DNA of 64,000 bases from JAJPKK01 sp963787675 (lineage in GTDB: Bacteria; Pseudomonadota; Alphaproteobacteria; Rhizobiales; Xanthobacteraceae): NCBI GenBank assembly GCA_963787675.1, contig CAWBDV010000024.1, positions 1 to 64,000 on the forward strand, written 5' to 3'. Numbering within the stretch: position 1 is the first letter of the stretch; each line of letters opens with the position of its first letter. A model generated the notes under the pieces. The model did no database searches and was not told the origin of the DNA. It saw only the letters and a list, made by a program, of their open reading frames with translations. The translations under genes were made by a program, and so were the position numbers. Positions 18,808 through 27,658 of this stretch are shown here, piece after piece.

Positions 18808-19098
18808 TCAATCGCTCACTGTGTAGCCGAGCGCTTCCAGGTCCACCTTGAGCATGTCGAAGTTCAACGCCCAGAACACTATGAACTTGGGGTAGCGCGG
18901 GATGGTGTGCTCGATCTTCAGGCCTGTCGAGATCAGGCGATAGCGGCTCAAGCTGGCGATTCGTTCGCGAGGAAATGTGAACTTGAACAGACAGCGTAGG
19001 GCGATGGCATCGCGGTCCGCTGTCAGCCAAGCGAATGGCCAAGTTGCGCTGAAGAGGCCGATCCGTGCGCCGCCGATCTGGCCACATGTCGAGGTCAT
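18808..19098 (-). CDS. Small uncharacterised protein (PH-like fold suspected)
   Basis: 96 residues with a pattern IGLFSATWPFAWLTADRDAI, FKFTFPRERIASLSRY, STGLKIEHTIPRYPKFIVFW, LKVDLEALGY. The alternating strands, the central ..LSRY...GLKIEHT and a closing helix resemble short bacterial PH-like domains. I cannot name it with certainty. No clear ribosome site precedes the ATG; the next gene on this strand is rpsU. Confidence 0.5.
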   Translation of the reverse strand: MTSTCGQIGGARIGLFSATWPFAWLTADRDAIALRCLFKFTFPRERIASLSRYRLISTGLKIEHTIPRYPKFIVFWALNFDMLKVDLEALGYTVSD

Positions 19099-19224
19099 AG
19101 GAGATGCCGGATGCTGAAGGCTGCCTGGATGGCTCGCTCTCTCATCCGGCGGCGTGCCGAGCCCCTCGCTCGCGCGCTCGGTCGCAGACCTGGGCGCGAG
19201 ACCGCAGACGGGGGAAGGCGGTCC

Positions 19225-19509
19225 TCAGAAGCGCGGCGGTCGGGGTGGCGCGCCCGGGCCGCGATTGCCGGCAACGCCGGTGCGAAGCACCTTGGGTTTG
19301 CTGGGAAGCAATCCCTCGCGTTGGAGACGTTTGCGCTCCAACTTGCGACGGCGGCGGATAGCTTCCGCCCGCTCGCGCGTCTTCTTTTCGGAGGGCTTCT
19401 CGTAGTGTCGGCGGATCTTCATTTCACGGAAAATCCCCTCGCGTTGCATCTTCTTCTTCAACGCTCTCAGGGCTTGGTCGACATTGTTGTCACGAACGAA
19501 AATCTGCAC
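19225..19509 (-). CDS. rpsU: 30S ribosomal protein S21
   Basis: 94 residues. The S21 core is plain: VRDNNVDQALRALKKKMQREGIFREMK, then RHYEKPSEKKTRERAEA and an Arg/Lys-rich helix; the long Gly/Pro/Arg tail is usual in alphaproteobacteria. The start is taken as GTG at 19507-19509 (VQIFVRDN) with an AAAGGA site seven bases upstream; a TTG five codons earlier would swallow that site. S21 helps the 30S subunit in initiation; many rhizobia carry several copies, some near cold-shock genes. Confidence 0.95.
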   Translation of the reverse strand: MQIFVRDNNVDQALRALKKKMQREGIFREMKIRRHYEKPSEKKTRERAEAIRRRRKLERKRLQREGLLPSKPKVLRTGVAGNRGPGAPPRPPRF

Positions 19510-19602
19510 AGATAATCCTTTCAAATTTGCCTGTCGTTGCGATGTTTCGCTCTGAAGGCCCCATTAATCTCGATGGCTTCACATCCTACTTCTGGCTCAG
19601 CG

Positions 19603-21390
19603 TCACACGAAGTCCGCCGGGACATTTGCCCGGATATCCTGCAGTCGCCGCTGCTGTCCAACATAGGCTTGCGCCGCCGCGGTCTGGAACAAGTCCCGCG
19701 TCTCAGCCTCGTCCTCGGCGAGCGGCGTTATCGCAAGGTCGGTGTATCTGCCGTTACCCGGATCATGCTTGATGCGGAGATAAACGACGCGCAGCCGCAA
19801 GTACAGCGCAGCCCACTGCACCAACTTCACTGCCGTTTCGGCAATGTATTTCGGATAAAATACCCAGACATTTTCGAGTGCCAAGCCCGGCCGTCGGTTG
19901 CGCCGCGACTTCGCCCGCAGGAATCCGCCTTCGAGTGGATGGATCCGCTCGTACTCGATGCTGCCCTTGAACCAAGTGAGCAGGAAGAGGGCGTTGCCGG
20001 CATTGCACCCTGTCGCTGCGGCACGCCGAAGCACGGTCGTGATGTGCTCGATCGTGTAGTAGCGCCGCCAGGCAAGCTGGTAGGCGCATTCCCACTGCGC
20101 CCGCGACATGCGCGGATGGGCTGTGGTGACGTGGTTGGTATCATAATTGTTCATGTCCGGGTCCATCGCGACCCCGGCCCGGTGCAGCTTCTGGTGATCC
20201 TCTGATCCCGGCAGCGGCGTAAGCTGGAAAAATTCGAGCAGATCGATCGGCAATTCCTTTTTGATGACGTCGATGTCTTGCGCGATCAATTCAAGCGTGT
20301 CGTTCGGGAAGCCGATGATGTAGCCCGCATAGGTGATCACATGCGCCGATTTCCAGGCCAGCAGCATCTCACGGTACTCGGTGATCCTGTTCTGACGCTT
20401 CTTGGCGGCCGCGAGATTCGCGGGATTGATGTTCTCGAGCCCGATGAACACCCGCCGAACGCCCGCACGTCGACACTTCTCGATGAAGTTCGGGATGCGG
20501 TGGCACAACGTGTCGACCTGGATGATCAGCCCGAATTTCAGTTTCTCCTCCTCGCGCAATTCTATGAGGCGGTCGAGGATAGCCTCCCATTTGCGGTTGC
20601 GAGCGAAATTGTCATCGGTGATGAAAAAACTGCGCAAACCCTGAGCGAGGTTGGTGCGCACGATTTTTTCGACGTCGTCGGGGGAGCGGGATCGCGACTT
20701 TCGGCCCTGCACGTTGATGATGGTGCAGAACGAACACTGGTAGGGGCACCCGCGCCCGGCGTCGAAGCTCGTCACCCCGCCAATTATGCGCCGCGCCTCA
20801 TTGGCCGTAATCAGCGGCGCCGGCGCACCCTCGATTCCCGGCAGGTCGTCCATGAAATCGTAGAGCGGTTTGAGCCGACCGGCCGAAGCGTCGCGCAGCA
20901 ACGCATCGAGACGCCCCTCCGCTTCGCCGGCGAACAGCGACACGCCAAGCGCCTTGGCGCGATCGAGATCCGGATCGGCGCCTTGCAGCATGCTGATGAC
21001 ACCGGAGACGTGAAAGCCGCCGATCGCGACCTGGATGCCACGCTCCCGCAACGCCCGCGCGATGTCGAGAGCGCGGGGAAACTGGTTTGATTGCACCCCG
21101 ACGAGCATCACCATCCCAGCGGCGGCATCGTTGATCATGGCGGCAATGCGATCGGGACGAACGCGGGCATTCGTCTCGTCGAAGGCATGTATGTCGATTT
21201 CGACGTTGGGGCCCAGAGTGCCGCGCTTGGCGCAATCCTCGCCAAGGCCGTAGAGGGCGGCGAGCGAATTCGAAGGGATTGCCGAGCGAAACCATTGGAT
21301 GACGTAGCCGTCATCGTCATAGTGCGACGGCTTGATCAATACGAGGCAGAATCGCCGTACTGCTGATTCCGCCGCCCCTGATACGATCAA
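19603..21390 (-). CDS. B12-binding-domain radical SAM protein
   Basis: 595 residues. The N-terminal third is a cobalamin-binding-like Rossmann domain (VMLVGVQSNQFPRALDIARALRERGIQVAIGGFHVSG). The radical SAM core begins with CPYQCSFC near residue 220 (CxxxCxxC) and includes FFITDDNFARN and IIGFPNDT motifs; the C-terminal part (LEFFQLTPLPGSEDHQ, then a helical segment) is that of the RlmN-unrelated class B family. Members methylate unreactive carbons or remodel lipids and natural products; substrate unknown. TTG start at 21388-21390, with AAAGGAG six bases upstream; no better ATG lies nearby. It stands alone downstream of the ECF sigma gene. Confidence 0.85.
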   Translation of the reverse strand: MIVSGAAESAVRRFCLVLIKPSHYDDDGYVIQWFRSAIPSNSLAALYGLGEDCAKRGTLGPNVEIDIHAFDETNARVRPDRIAAMINDAAAGMVMLVGVQSNQFPRALDIARALRERGIQVAIGGFHVSGVISMLQGADPDLDRAKALGVSLFAGEAEGRLDALLRDASAGRLKPLYDFMDDLPGIEGAPAPLITANEARRIIGGVTSFDAGRGCPYQCSFCTIINVQGRKSRSRSPDDVEKIVRTNLAQGLRSFFITDDNFARNRKWEAILDRLIELREEEKLKFGLIIQVDTLCHRIPNFIEKCRRAGVRRVFIGLENINPANLAAAKKRQNRITEYREMLLAWKSAHVITYAGYIIGFPNDTLELIAQDIDVIKKELPIDLLEFFQLTPLPGSEDHQKLHRAGVAMDPDMNNYDTNHVTTAHPRMSRAQWECAYQLAWRRYYTIEHITTVLRRAAATGCNAGNALFLLTWFKGSIEYERIHPLEGGFLRAKSRRNRRPGLALENVWVFYPKYIAETAVKLVQWAALYLRLRVVYLRIKHDPGNGRYTDLAITPLAEDEAETRDLFQTAAAQAYVGQQRRLQDIRANVPADFV

Positions 21391-21630
21391 AGGAACTCCT
21401 TTGGCGCGCGAAAGGCGCTGTCGGACCCGAACGGTGGATCAGTAGCAAGCCGGACGTGCGGTGAGGACGGCCAACCGGCTCGGGTAGGCCGAACGTCCAC
21501 ATCCTCGCACATCCGAAGCACTTCGGCTAGGCCCAGTCGTGGCCATCGGACCGTTAGCGCAATGCCGGCTTTTGGCCCCGAGGCGGAAGCCGTGCCGGCT
21601 GTGCATCTTGAGACACGCGTTCCCCAATTT

Positions 21631-22278
21631 TTAGGCCTCGATGCTCGACAGCCGAACCGACTCTGTCACGCATCGAACGGCGGCCATGTTAACATCGGCC
21701 GCTTCCCGAATGAAATCCTCGTGCCCTGCGAGCAGCGAGGCGAGATGTTTGCGCGCATAGAACATGCGGGTTTTCACGGTGTTGCGGGGCGCATGGGTGA
21801 TTTCAGCAACTTCGTTGATGGTCCTTTCGTGGTAATAAACAAGATCGAGGATTTCGCGGTGCTGGCCCGATAATTGGTTCATGCAAAGGCGCAGCTGGGC
21901 GCTTTTGTCCGCCTTGAGGACGGCCGCTTCCGGCGTATCGGCTTCGTCTGGGATAAGTCCCGCCTCAGACTCATCGAGTTCGGCATCGTGCCGCCTACGG
22001 CGTTTTGAAAACGCTTTGAAGCGCGCAATCGATAAAAGCCATGTCGAGACTTGGGACCGCCCCTCGAATTGCCTGGCGAGGCGCCAGACATCGATAAAAA
22101 CGTCGTTGACGATGTCTTCCGCGACATTGGCGTCGCCGATCAGCCGAGTGACAAATCGAAAAATGTGAACGTTGTGGCGACGAAACAGCTCCGCCATCGC
22201 GCATCGATCACCGGCAGCGACGCTCTCGATCAGCGCGTCGTCGGATCGTCGGTTCGAATTAATCCTGTCATTTTTCAT
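21631..22278 (-). CDS. ECF-type RNA polymerase sigma factor
   Basis: 215 residues from ATG 22276-22278 (GGGGAGATGGG site). Region 2 is seen at about 25-95 (ALIESVAAGDRCAMAELFRRH, then DIVNDVFIDVWRLARQFEGRS) and region 4 at about 130-180 (LSGQHREILDLVYYHERTINEVAEI, NTVKTRMFYARKHL). A longer frame upstream lacks family similarity. No anti-sigma gene (zinc-binding or membrane) is adjacent, so it may be controlled by other means or by a distant partner. Confidence 0.9.
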   Translation of the reverse strand: MKNDRINSNRRSDDALIESVAAGDRCAMAELFRRHNVHIFRFVTRLIGDANVAEDIVNDVFIDVWRLARQFEGRSQVSTWLLSIARFKAFSKRRRRHDAELDESEAGLIPDEADTPEAAVLKADKSAQLRLCMNQLSGQHREILDLVYYHERTINEVAEITHAPRNTVKTRMFYARKHLASLLAGHEDFIREAADVNMAAVRCVTESVRLSSIEA

Positions 22279-22726
22279 GATCCCATCTCCCCCGCGAATT
22301 CTTTTGCGCAAGGTGCGCCAAAGCGCTTGATGCGGATGCCGATCGCATCCGACCACATCGCATCCGACCACCAAGATCAATTTTTAGAGACTATTACCGT
22401 GCCAACCGATGGCACTACGGCTGCTGCAGCAGGGAACGGAAACTTCGGTACGTCGCCGTTTTTTTGGCAGCTAGGGCAAACGCTACTTGCGCGCAACAAC
22501 GAGATGGGGTGTCGATCGCCAAAGCGCAACGGCGGACCGACAAAATAAAGCGACGATTAGTTCCTCGCCGACGTTCTGCCTTGACGGGCCGATCGCTGAA
22601 TTCGTCGAGATAGACCCTGAGTACGTTCGAAGCCGGCCTCGGGAGAGCAACGGTTCGTTGTGTCGGTCGCCCAGGGCGGGAGCAACGTTCTGTAGCGTCC
22701 GGAGGCTGTTTGGCGTACGCTCAATT
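22279..22726. other. Intergenic stretch between ECF sigma gene and a small gene
   Basis: No gene seen. It holds a short direct duplication (CGCATCCGACCACA-type unit repeated at about 22346 and 22361) upstream of the sigma gene, which could be an operator or simple slippage. Confidence 0.4.
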
Positions 22727-22954
22727 ATGGCCACGTGGTACGAACGAGCCGATTTCTCGGTGGCGGTCAAAAAAAGAGGGAAAATCCCGAGTCCGTGGAG
22801 GTGGGAGATCTATCGTGCTGGTCGATCAAGCGCGGTCGAGCAGTCATTGAATTTTTTCCCGACAATGGCGGCAGCCAGTAAGGCGGGGAAGGAAGCCCTG
22901 AAGGAACTCTTGGACAAGCTCGACGCCGAGCGGCTGCGATGGCCGCTACCATAG
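22727..22954 (+). CDS. Small conserved-looking cytoplasmic protein, unknown
   Basis: 75 residues: FSVAVKKRGKIPSPWRWEIYRAGRSSAVEQSLNFFPTMAAASKAGKEALKELLDKL. The pattern WEIYRAGRSS..EQS...F.TMA.A.KAGKEAL recurs in short rhizobial hypothetical proteins. A GGAGG lies about 20 bases before the ATG and is not ideally placed. Function unknown. Confidence 0.55.
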   Translation: MATWYERADFSVAVKKRGKIPSPWRWEIYRAGRSSAVEQSLNFFPTMAAASKAGKEALKELLDKLDAERLRWPLP

Positions 22955-23024
22955 GCGGGCTGGTCCGAGGGGGCCGGTGTCTCTGGTGTCGGGCAAGGGC
23001 CGTTGGCTTGGGCGGCGTGTAATG

Positions 23025-23507
23025 TCATCGTGGTCGCTTGGCGCCAATCGGTTCGTTGCCGTAGGTCTGCTCATCGAATTTGCTCACGTCACATTTATCC
23101 GCGGCCGCATCGCAGAGGTCCTTGAATGAAAACTTGTGGGACTTCATGATTGTCGTGAGCCGGTCACGCCAGAGCCGAAGCGCGCCTTCGCTATTGAAGG
23201 CCACCCTGTGCGCGTAGGAGTGTTGCAACGCGCGCACATAGAGACCGAACTCGAAAGACTCCGATGGCGCGGCGCGTTGTCGGTTAGTCCGTATGGCGCT
23301 ATCCACACAGTCGGCGAACTTGGAAAAGTTCATGGTGTTATTGATGCCGCAGATGAAGGCGGCGTCCTGCCCTCGATCGACGTCCGATCCTACCGGAGGC
23401 CTTCGAGCGGCCGGCGCATCGGGCTTGGAATTTTGCGCGTCGGCAGGCGCGCATGCCACGAGTGTCGCGAATACAAAGACACAGCGCATACGTGTTGACT
23501 GATTCAT
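23025..23507 (-). CDS. Secreted hypothetical protein
   Basis: 160 residues from ATG 23505-23507: signal peptide (RCVFVFATLVACAPADA), a Pro-rich linker, then a helical domain with four Cys (FICGINNTMNFSKFADCVDSAIRTNRQR and LCDAAADKCDVSKFDEQTYG) that could form two disulfides. No family recognised. It has no obvious partner; the neighbours are in other orientations. Confidence 0.6.
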   Translation of the reverse strand: MNQSTRMRCVFVFATLVACAPADAQNSKPDAPAARRPPVGSDVDRGQDAAFICGINNTMNFSKFADCVDSAIRTNRQRAAPSESFEFGLYVRALQHSYAHRVAFNSEGALRLWRDRLTTIMKSHKFSFKDLCDAAADKCDVSKFDEQTYGNEPIGAKRPR

Positions 23508-23997
23508 GCCAAGCCGCTCGGATGGCCCACAGTTGGTAGCGATATACACGAACCGAGTGACCCGTGCGAGGAACAACCTGCTAACGGCATTCACCGGAGG
23601 CTGATTTACCCGATCGGCGGCCCGAGATTTGCGTCACGGATTTTGAAAGAAACGCGCGTCTGCGGGTCTGTTGGGCTGAGGGCGGCGGTGGTTCGTGCAC
23701 AGACAAGCGGCTCCGGTGCGCCGGCGCCGAGACTGCTGCGGTGGCAGGACGCTCTACCTGAAATGAAAATGGAGCTGTGCTTCAATCGTTGAAAATTGCT
23801 GTTCGGCCAACTCCCCTTGAAGGAGTCATTCTCGCGCAATCTCCGAAAGTCAAAGCAATTTCGTTCGGGGCGATAAAATATAAGGCTGGCAACTTCAGAT
23901 CTGATCCCCACGTGTTTAAGGTCGCAATCAGGCGGCAACAGATTGGTCGCGCCTGCGCGGCTTCGCTTTTCTTTCGGTGGCAAGCGCTCGCATGGCC
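23508..23997. other. Intergenic stretch, no gene supported
   Basis: Frames exist on both strands but have skewed, non-protein composition and no ribosome sites. Likely promoters for the genes on either side. Confidence 0.4.
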
Positions 23998-24255
23998 ATG
24001 ATGTTTCCCAACGCAAGCCGCAGCTACGACGCAACGCGACGCGCAGTGCGGTTCTGGGGCCACGACAACGCGATGGAGTGGTCGTTCTTCGTGACAGCAG
24101 ATGCGCTGAAGCTCGCACATCCCGCGATGAGGGACGACGAAGCCGGCATGCTCGCTGCATTCGACTCGCATCGCGATCGAATTTGCGGCGCAGCGAGACA
24201 ACTCTATATGCGTGGGCGCAAAGGCTCCTACGAGCTTGGCGCCGAGGATATGTGA
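23998..24255 (+). CDS. DUF1488 family protein
   Basis: About 85 residues: MMFPNASRSYDATRRAVRFWGHDNAMEWSFFV, then LAAFDSHRDRICGAARQLYMRGRKGSYELGAEDM. This is the pattern of the short DUF1488 proteins common in Hyphomicrobiales (a start FPNPSRSYD and an end KGSYEL). The exact start among ATGs at 23992, 23998 and 24001 is uncertain. Role unknown. Confidence 0.75.
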   Translation: MMFPNASRSYDATRRAVRFWGHDNAMEWSFFVTADALKLAHPAMRDDEAGMLAAFDSHRDRICGAARQLYMRGRKGSYELGAEDM

Positions 24256-24277
24256 CGCACGCCCTGCCGGACAACGC

Positions 24278-25081
24278 CTAAGCCGCCGGCAACAGCTTCA
24301 GGGCCGGAGCCGCTCGCGAGCGGGCTTTCGTAGCGTCGAAATAATCCCAGGCCTTTTCGTGCACGTAATAAACGAAGGGGCTGATCACGATGCTGAAGGC
24401 GGTGAGTCCCGCCGCGGCCGCGAGATCGCGGACGAAGAGATAATTGACGCTAAATTCCGACACCCCGGTCACGACCTCGTAGGTGACCGTCTTGGCCAAG
24501 GCCCGACTCACCTTGACGCTCGCGAAACGCATCTGCCCATTTTCCTCGTCCTCCGCCGCGCTTGGTAGAGACACATGCACTGCGACCTCGAGCGGATTGG
24601 GATGTCGCGCCGAGGCGGGGCCGTAATAGTGCCAAGCCGCTTCATGAGCGAAATAGGCGATAGGGCCGGCGACAAGCGACAAGCTCGACAGCCCCGCTGC
24701 GGTCGCGAGCTCGCCGATCACGAAATAATTCGCGCCGAAGTCGACGGTCGTGACCATCACGCGATAGGTGAAGGTCTTGGCGACCGCGCGCCACGGGTCG
24801 AAGACCGCGGGCTCGCCGGAAACCGGCGCCTGCGCGGAATGCGCTGTTGCCACGGAGACCGCCGGGGGCGGCGCGGTCCGCCGTCGCCTATTCCCCAAAC
24901 CGCTCAACAGATCACGGGGAAGCAGGCGCGGCACCAACAGCGCGGCGCCGCCAATCAATAATCCAGGAATTAGCGCCGCCTCGACGATCGCCGCGCCCGC
25001 CACGACAGCCCCAAGAGTCGCGACTGTCCCGACCACGCCCGGCCTAACAACCGAGCCAGGAAACCAACTCCTCGCGTGCAT
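24278..25081 (-). CDS. Membrane protein with two DUF2061 domains
   Basis: 267 residues. A hydrophobic N-terminal part (about 12-55) is followed by a Pro/Arg linker and two copies of a domain of about 60 residues: AKTFTYRVMVTTVDFGANYFVIGELATAAGLSSLSLVAGPIAYFAHEAAWHYYG, and AKTVTYEVVTGVSEFSVNYLFVRDL...YYVHEKAWDYF. Each has two helices and the closing HE.AW motif of DUF2061. Most family members have a single copy, so this is an internal duplication with an extra N-terminal membrane part. Function unknown. Confidence 0.8.
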   Translation of the reverse strand: MHARSWFPGSVVRPGVVGTVATLGAVVAGAAIVEAALIPGLLIGGAALLVPRLLPRDLLSGLGNRRRRTAPPPAVSVATAHSAQAPVSGEPAVFDPWRAVAKTFTYRVMVTTVDFGANYFVIGELATAAGLSSLSLVAGPIAYFAHEAAWHYYGPASARHPNPLEVAVHVSLPSAAEDEENGQMRFASVKVSRALAKTVTYEVVTGVSEFSVNYLFVRDLAAAAGLTAFSIVISPFVYYVHEKAWDYFDATKARSRAAPALKLLPAA

Positions 25082-25330
25082 GGAAGATGTCGTCAAAGAG
25101 TTTTGTCCGTCATCGAGGTCGCCGTCGGGCGATACAAGGGTGCAAGAATGCCGCCGTCAAGTGACGGCGACATGACCACGCCGTCAAATGTCGAGCAACC
25201 GGCACACCCGCGATCAGCGACCGTTGTTTGTTCAAAATTGGCTCGTTTCCTTCAAGACGCGTGCGTCGTCGTGGCCAATCTCCACCCCAATCCCGCCGCC
25301 AGAGCAGTGGCGTCGAGGTAGGAGAGCGCC

Positions 25331-27025
25331 ATGGCCAAAAACGTTCAGCAATCCGATAAGTCAGGACGCGTCAAGGCGACCACCGTCGCGGATTACATCG
25401 TCGAACGACTTGCCGCCGAAGGTATCAGCCACTGCTTCGGGGTAGCCGGCGACTACGTGTTTCCGATCTGCGATGCGGTCGACAGCAGCGCAAAGGTCAA
25501 ATGGATCGGCTGCGCCAATGAGTTGAATGCGGCTTACGCTGCGGACGGCTATGCGCGCATTCGCGGCGCGGCAATGCTGGTGACGACCTATGGGGTCGGC
25601 GAGCTATCCGCCATAAATGGCGTGATGGGCGCCAAGGCGGAACGATCACTGGTTTTTCACGTGGTCGGAATGCCCTCCTATCAGCATCAGCGCTTGCGCA
25701 AGATCGCTCATCACACGCTCGGCGACGGCGTTTTCGGTAATTTCATCGAACTGTCCGCCGGCGCCGCGTGCTGTCATGCGGTCATCAATCCGGGGAACTG
25801 CGTCGTCGAAATGGAGCGCATCATCGCGGAGGCCCGCCGCAACAATCAGCCTGGCTATATCGCAGTGCCGTCGGACCACGCGCTAGCCCCGGTCCTGTCG
25901 GCTGACGTGAAGCCGATCGTGCCTCGATCAAACGAAGCAGCTTTAAAAAAGGCGATGGCGATCATCGCAGAACGTATCAACAAGGCGAAATCCGTAGTCG
26001 CATTTCCCGCATTCACGCTTTTGCGGCTCGGCTTGCAGAAAGAGGCACAAAAGGCGATCGAAGCGCTGGGCTGTCCTTTCGTTACAACGCTCATGGAAAA
26101 AGGCATTATCGGTGAAACTCATCCGCAGTTTGCCGGCATGTATGCCGGCGCAGTGTCGGAGCCGAAAACGCGCCAAATCATCGAAGGCGCCGATCTGGTC
26201 CTCGATCTGGGCGGCGTTAATTTGAACGACATCACCACGGCGGCCTATTCGGGCCAACTCGATCTTTCGCGGTTTATTACCGTCGGCCTCGACGATGTCA
26301 GGATCGGAGACCAAGTCATAGCCAATGTCCGGCTTGAGGACGTTCTATCCGAGTTGGCCAAACTCAAACCATCGTCGGCGCCGTACAAGGCAAAACCGCA
26401 GGGGCTCGCGCCGGTCAACGGCAGCCCAACCGACAAGATCACGATGGATGCCCTTTATCCGCGGTACGCGGCATTCCTGCGCGCCGGAGACACGGTCGTC
26501 CTCGAGACCGGCAGCTCAAGTCTCGGGGTGACGCCGACGACCCTTCCGGATGGCGTACGGGTGGAAGCGCAAGTTCTATGGGGATCGATCGGTTGGGCGA
26601 CCCCGGCCGCCCTTGGTGTCGCGCTTGCCGACCCCGGTCGGCGCACCGTTCTGATCACTGGCGAAGGCTCGCATCAATTGACTGCGAACGACGTCGGCGC
26701 CATGGGACGGTTTGGAGCAAACGTCATCGTCTTCGTACTCAACAACAACGGGTACCTCATCGAGCGGGCGCTGGAGGAAAATCCGAACTGGACATACAAT
26801 GACCTCGCGCCGTGGAACTATGCCGAATTACCGAAGGCGCTCGGATGCTCAGATTGGTATACGGCGCGTGTGACCACGCTTGGCGAACTCGACGAGGCGA
26901 TGAACGCCGCACGCGCCAGCAAAACCGGGGCATATATTGAGATCATTGGCGGCAAAATGGATATGCCGCCGGCGCTCGCCTTCGCCCATGGCCAGCTTAA
27001 GGCGATGTACGGCGACACGCCCTAA
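25331..27025 (+). CDS. Thiamine-diphosphate 2-oxo-acid decarboxylase (pyruvate/indolepyruvate type)
   Basis: 564 residues with all three ThDP-enzyme domains. The cofactor-activating Glu is E64 (NELNAAYAADGYAR), the His pair of pyruvate-type decarboxylases is H127-H128 (IAHHTLGDG), and the Mg/ThDP motif reads GEGSHQLTANDVG...NNNGY, with Glu in place of the usual Asp of GDGS. These features separate it from acetolactate synthase and point to non-oxidative decarboxylation of pyruvate, phenylpyruvate or indolepyruvate. The ATG at 25331 follows AGGAG at seven bases. It stands next to a decayed AraC regulator that may have controlled it. Confidence 0.85.
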   Translation: MAKNVQQSDKSGRVKATTVADYIVERLAAEGISHCFGVAGDYVFPICDAVDSSAKVKWIGCANELNAAYAADGYARIRGAAMLVTTYGVGELSAINGVMGAKAERSLVFHVVGMPSYQHQRLRKIAHHTLGDGVFGNFIELSAGAACCHAVINPGNCVVEMERIIAEARRNNQPGYIAVPSDHALAPVLSADVKPIVPRSNEAALKKAMAIIAERINKAKSVVAFPAFTLLRLGLQKEAQKAIEALGCPFVTTLMEKGIIGETHPQFAGMYAGAVSEPKTRQIIEGADLVLDLGGVNLNDITTAAYSGQLDLSRFITVGLDDVRIGDQVIANVRLEDVLSELAKLKPSSAPYKAKPQGLAPVNGSPTDKITMDALYPRYAAFLRAGDTVVLETGSSSLGVTPTTLPDGVRVEAQVLWGSIGWATPAALGVALADPGRRTVLITGEGSHQLTANDVGAMGRFGANVIVFVLNNNGYLIERALEENPNWTYNDLAPWNYAELPKALGCSDWYTARVTTLGELDEAMNAARASKTGAYIEIIGGKMDMPPALAFAHGQLKAMYGDTP

Positions 27026-27075
27026 CACTTACAGACCCGAACAGCGGATGAGGTGAGTTCGGACTTCGCTTGCGC

Positions 27076-27625
27076 TCAATCCGGGTCATCGGATTTCGAT
27101 CCGATCACCCCTTGGTTTCGCCATAAGAAGGAACCCTGTTCGAAGCCGTCGGCCATGAGCCGTGCTTCGTGCCAGTCGAGGTCCTGCTGGTGGACGAGCG
27201 TGCGGTACTGCCGCGGCGGCACGCCGAAGCGCGCACGGAATGCCCGGGTGAACTGGCTCGTGCCGCCGAAGCCGCAGCACTTGACGATTTCCTTCAGCGA
27301 GCGATCGTTCTTGTTGTCTTCCAGCATGAGCCGCAGGGCTTGGTCGAGCCGGCGCTTCAACACCACGGCGCGAATGCCGCCTTCCGCTGCAAGAGCCGGT
27401 AGAGCGAGGCCCGCGAGAGGTTGGCCGCATCGGCGATCTCGTCGGGCCCGAACTGCACATTCCCGAGATGCGCATCGATGTAATCCAGCGCGGCCCTTCT
27501 CCTCGACTTCATGTGATCCAATTCGTCTCCGCGAGCTTTACGCGCGCGTAGGCGGTCGTCAGCGCCACGATGCCCTCGATCGCCCTATAGAGGGCGTTGC
27601 TAATGGGGCGGCGGCCAAGCTCGCA
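27076..27625 (-). pseudogene. AraC-family regulator, decayed
   Basis: The C-terminal DNA-binding part is readable in two frames. At about 27395-27512 comes the first helix-turn-helix (RAALDYIDAHLG, then GPDEIADAANLSRASLYRLL). After a one-base shift near 27391 comes VVLKRRLDQALRLMLEDN and the second helix-turn-helix (SLKEIVKCCGFGGTSQFTRAFRARFGVPPRQYR) to the stop at 27076. Further upstream, ALYRAIEGIVALTTAYAR-like codons in yet another frame reach about 27625, and the sensor domain is missing because the SARP gene ends at 27659. At least two frame breaks and an N-terminal truncation make it a remnant. Confidence 0.75.
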
Positions 27626-27658
27626 TCGGCGCAACCGACTTGTCCTCGCCACTACTCA

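Noticed and set aside
22346..22374. Possible CRISPR-like repeat
   Set aside because: Only two short adjacent units, no spacers and no cas genes; simple duplication.
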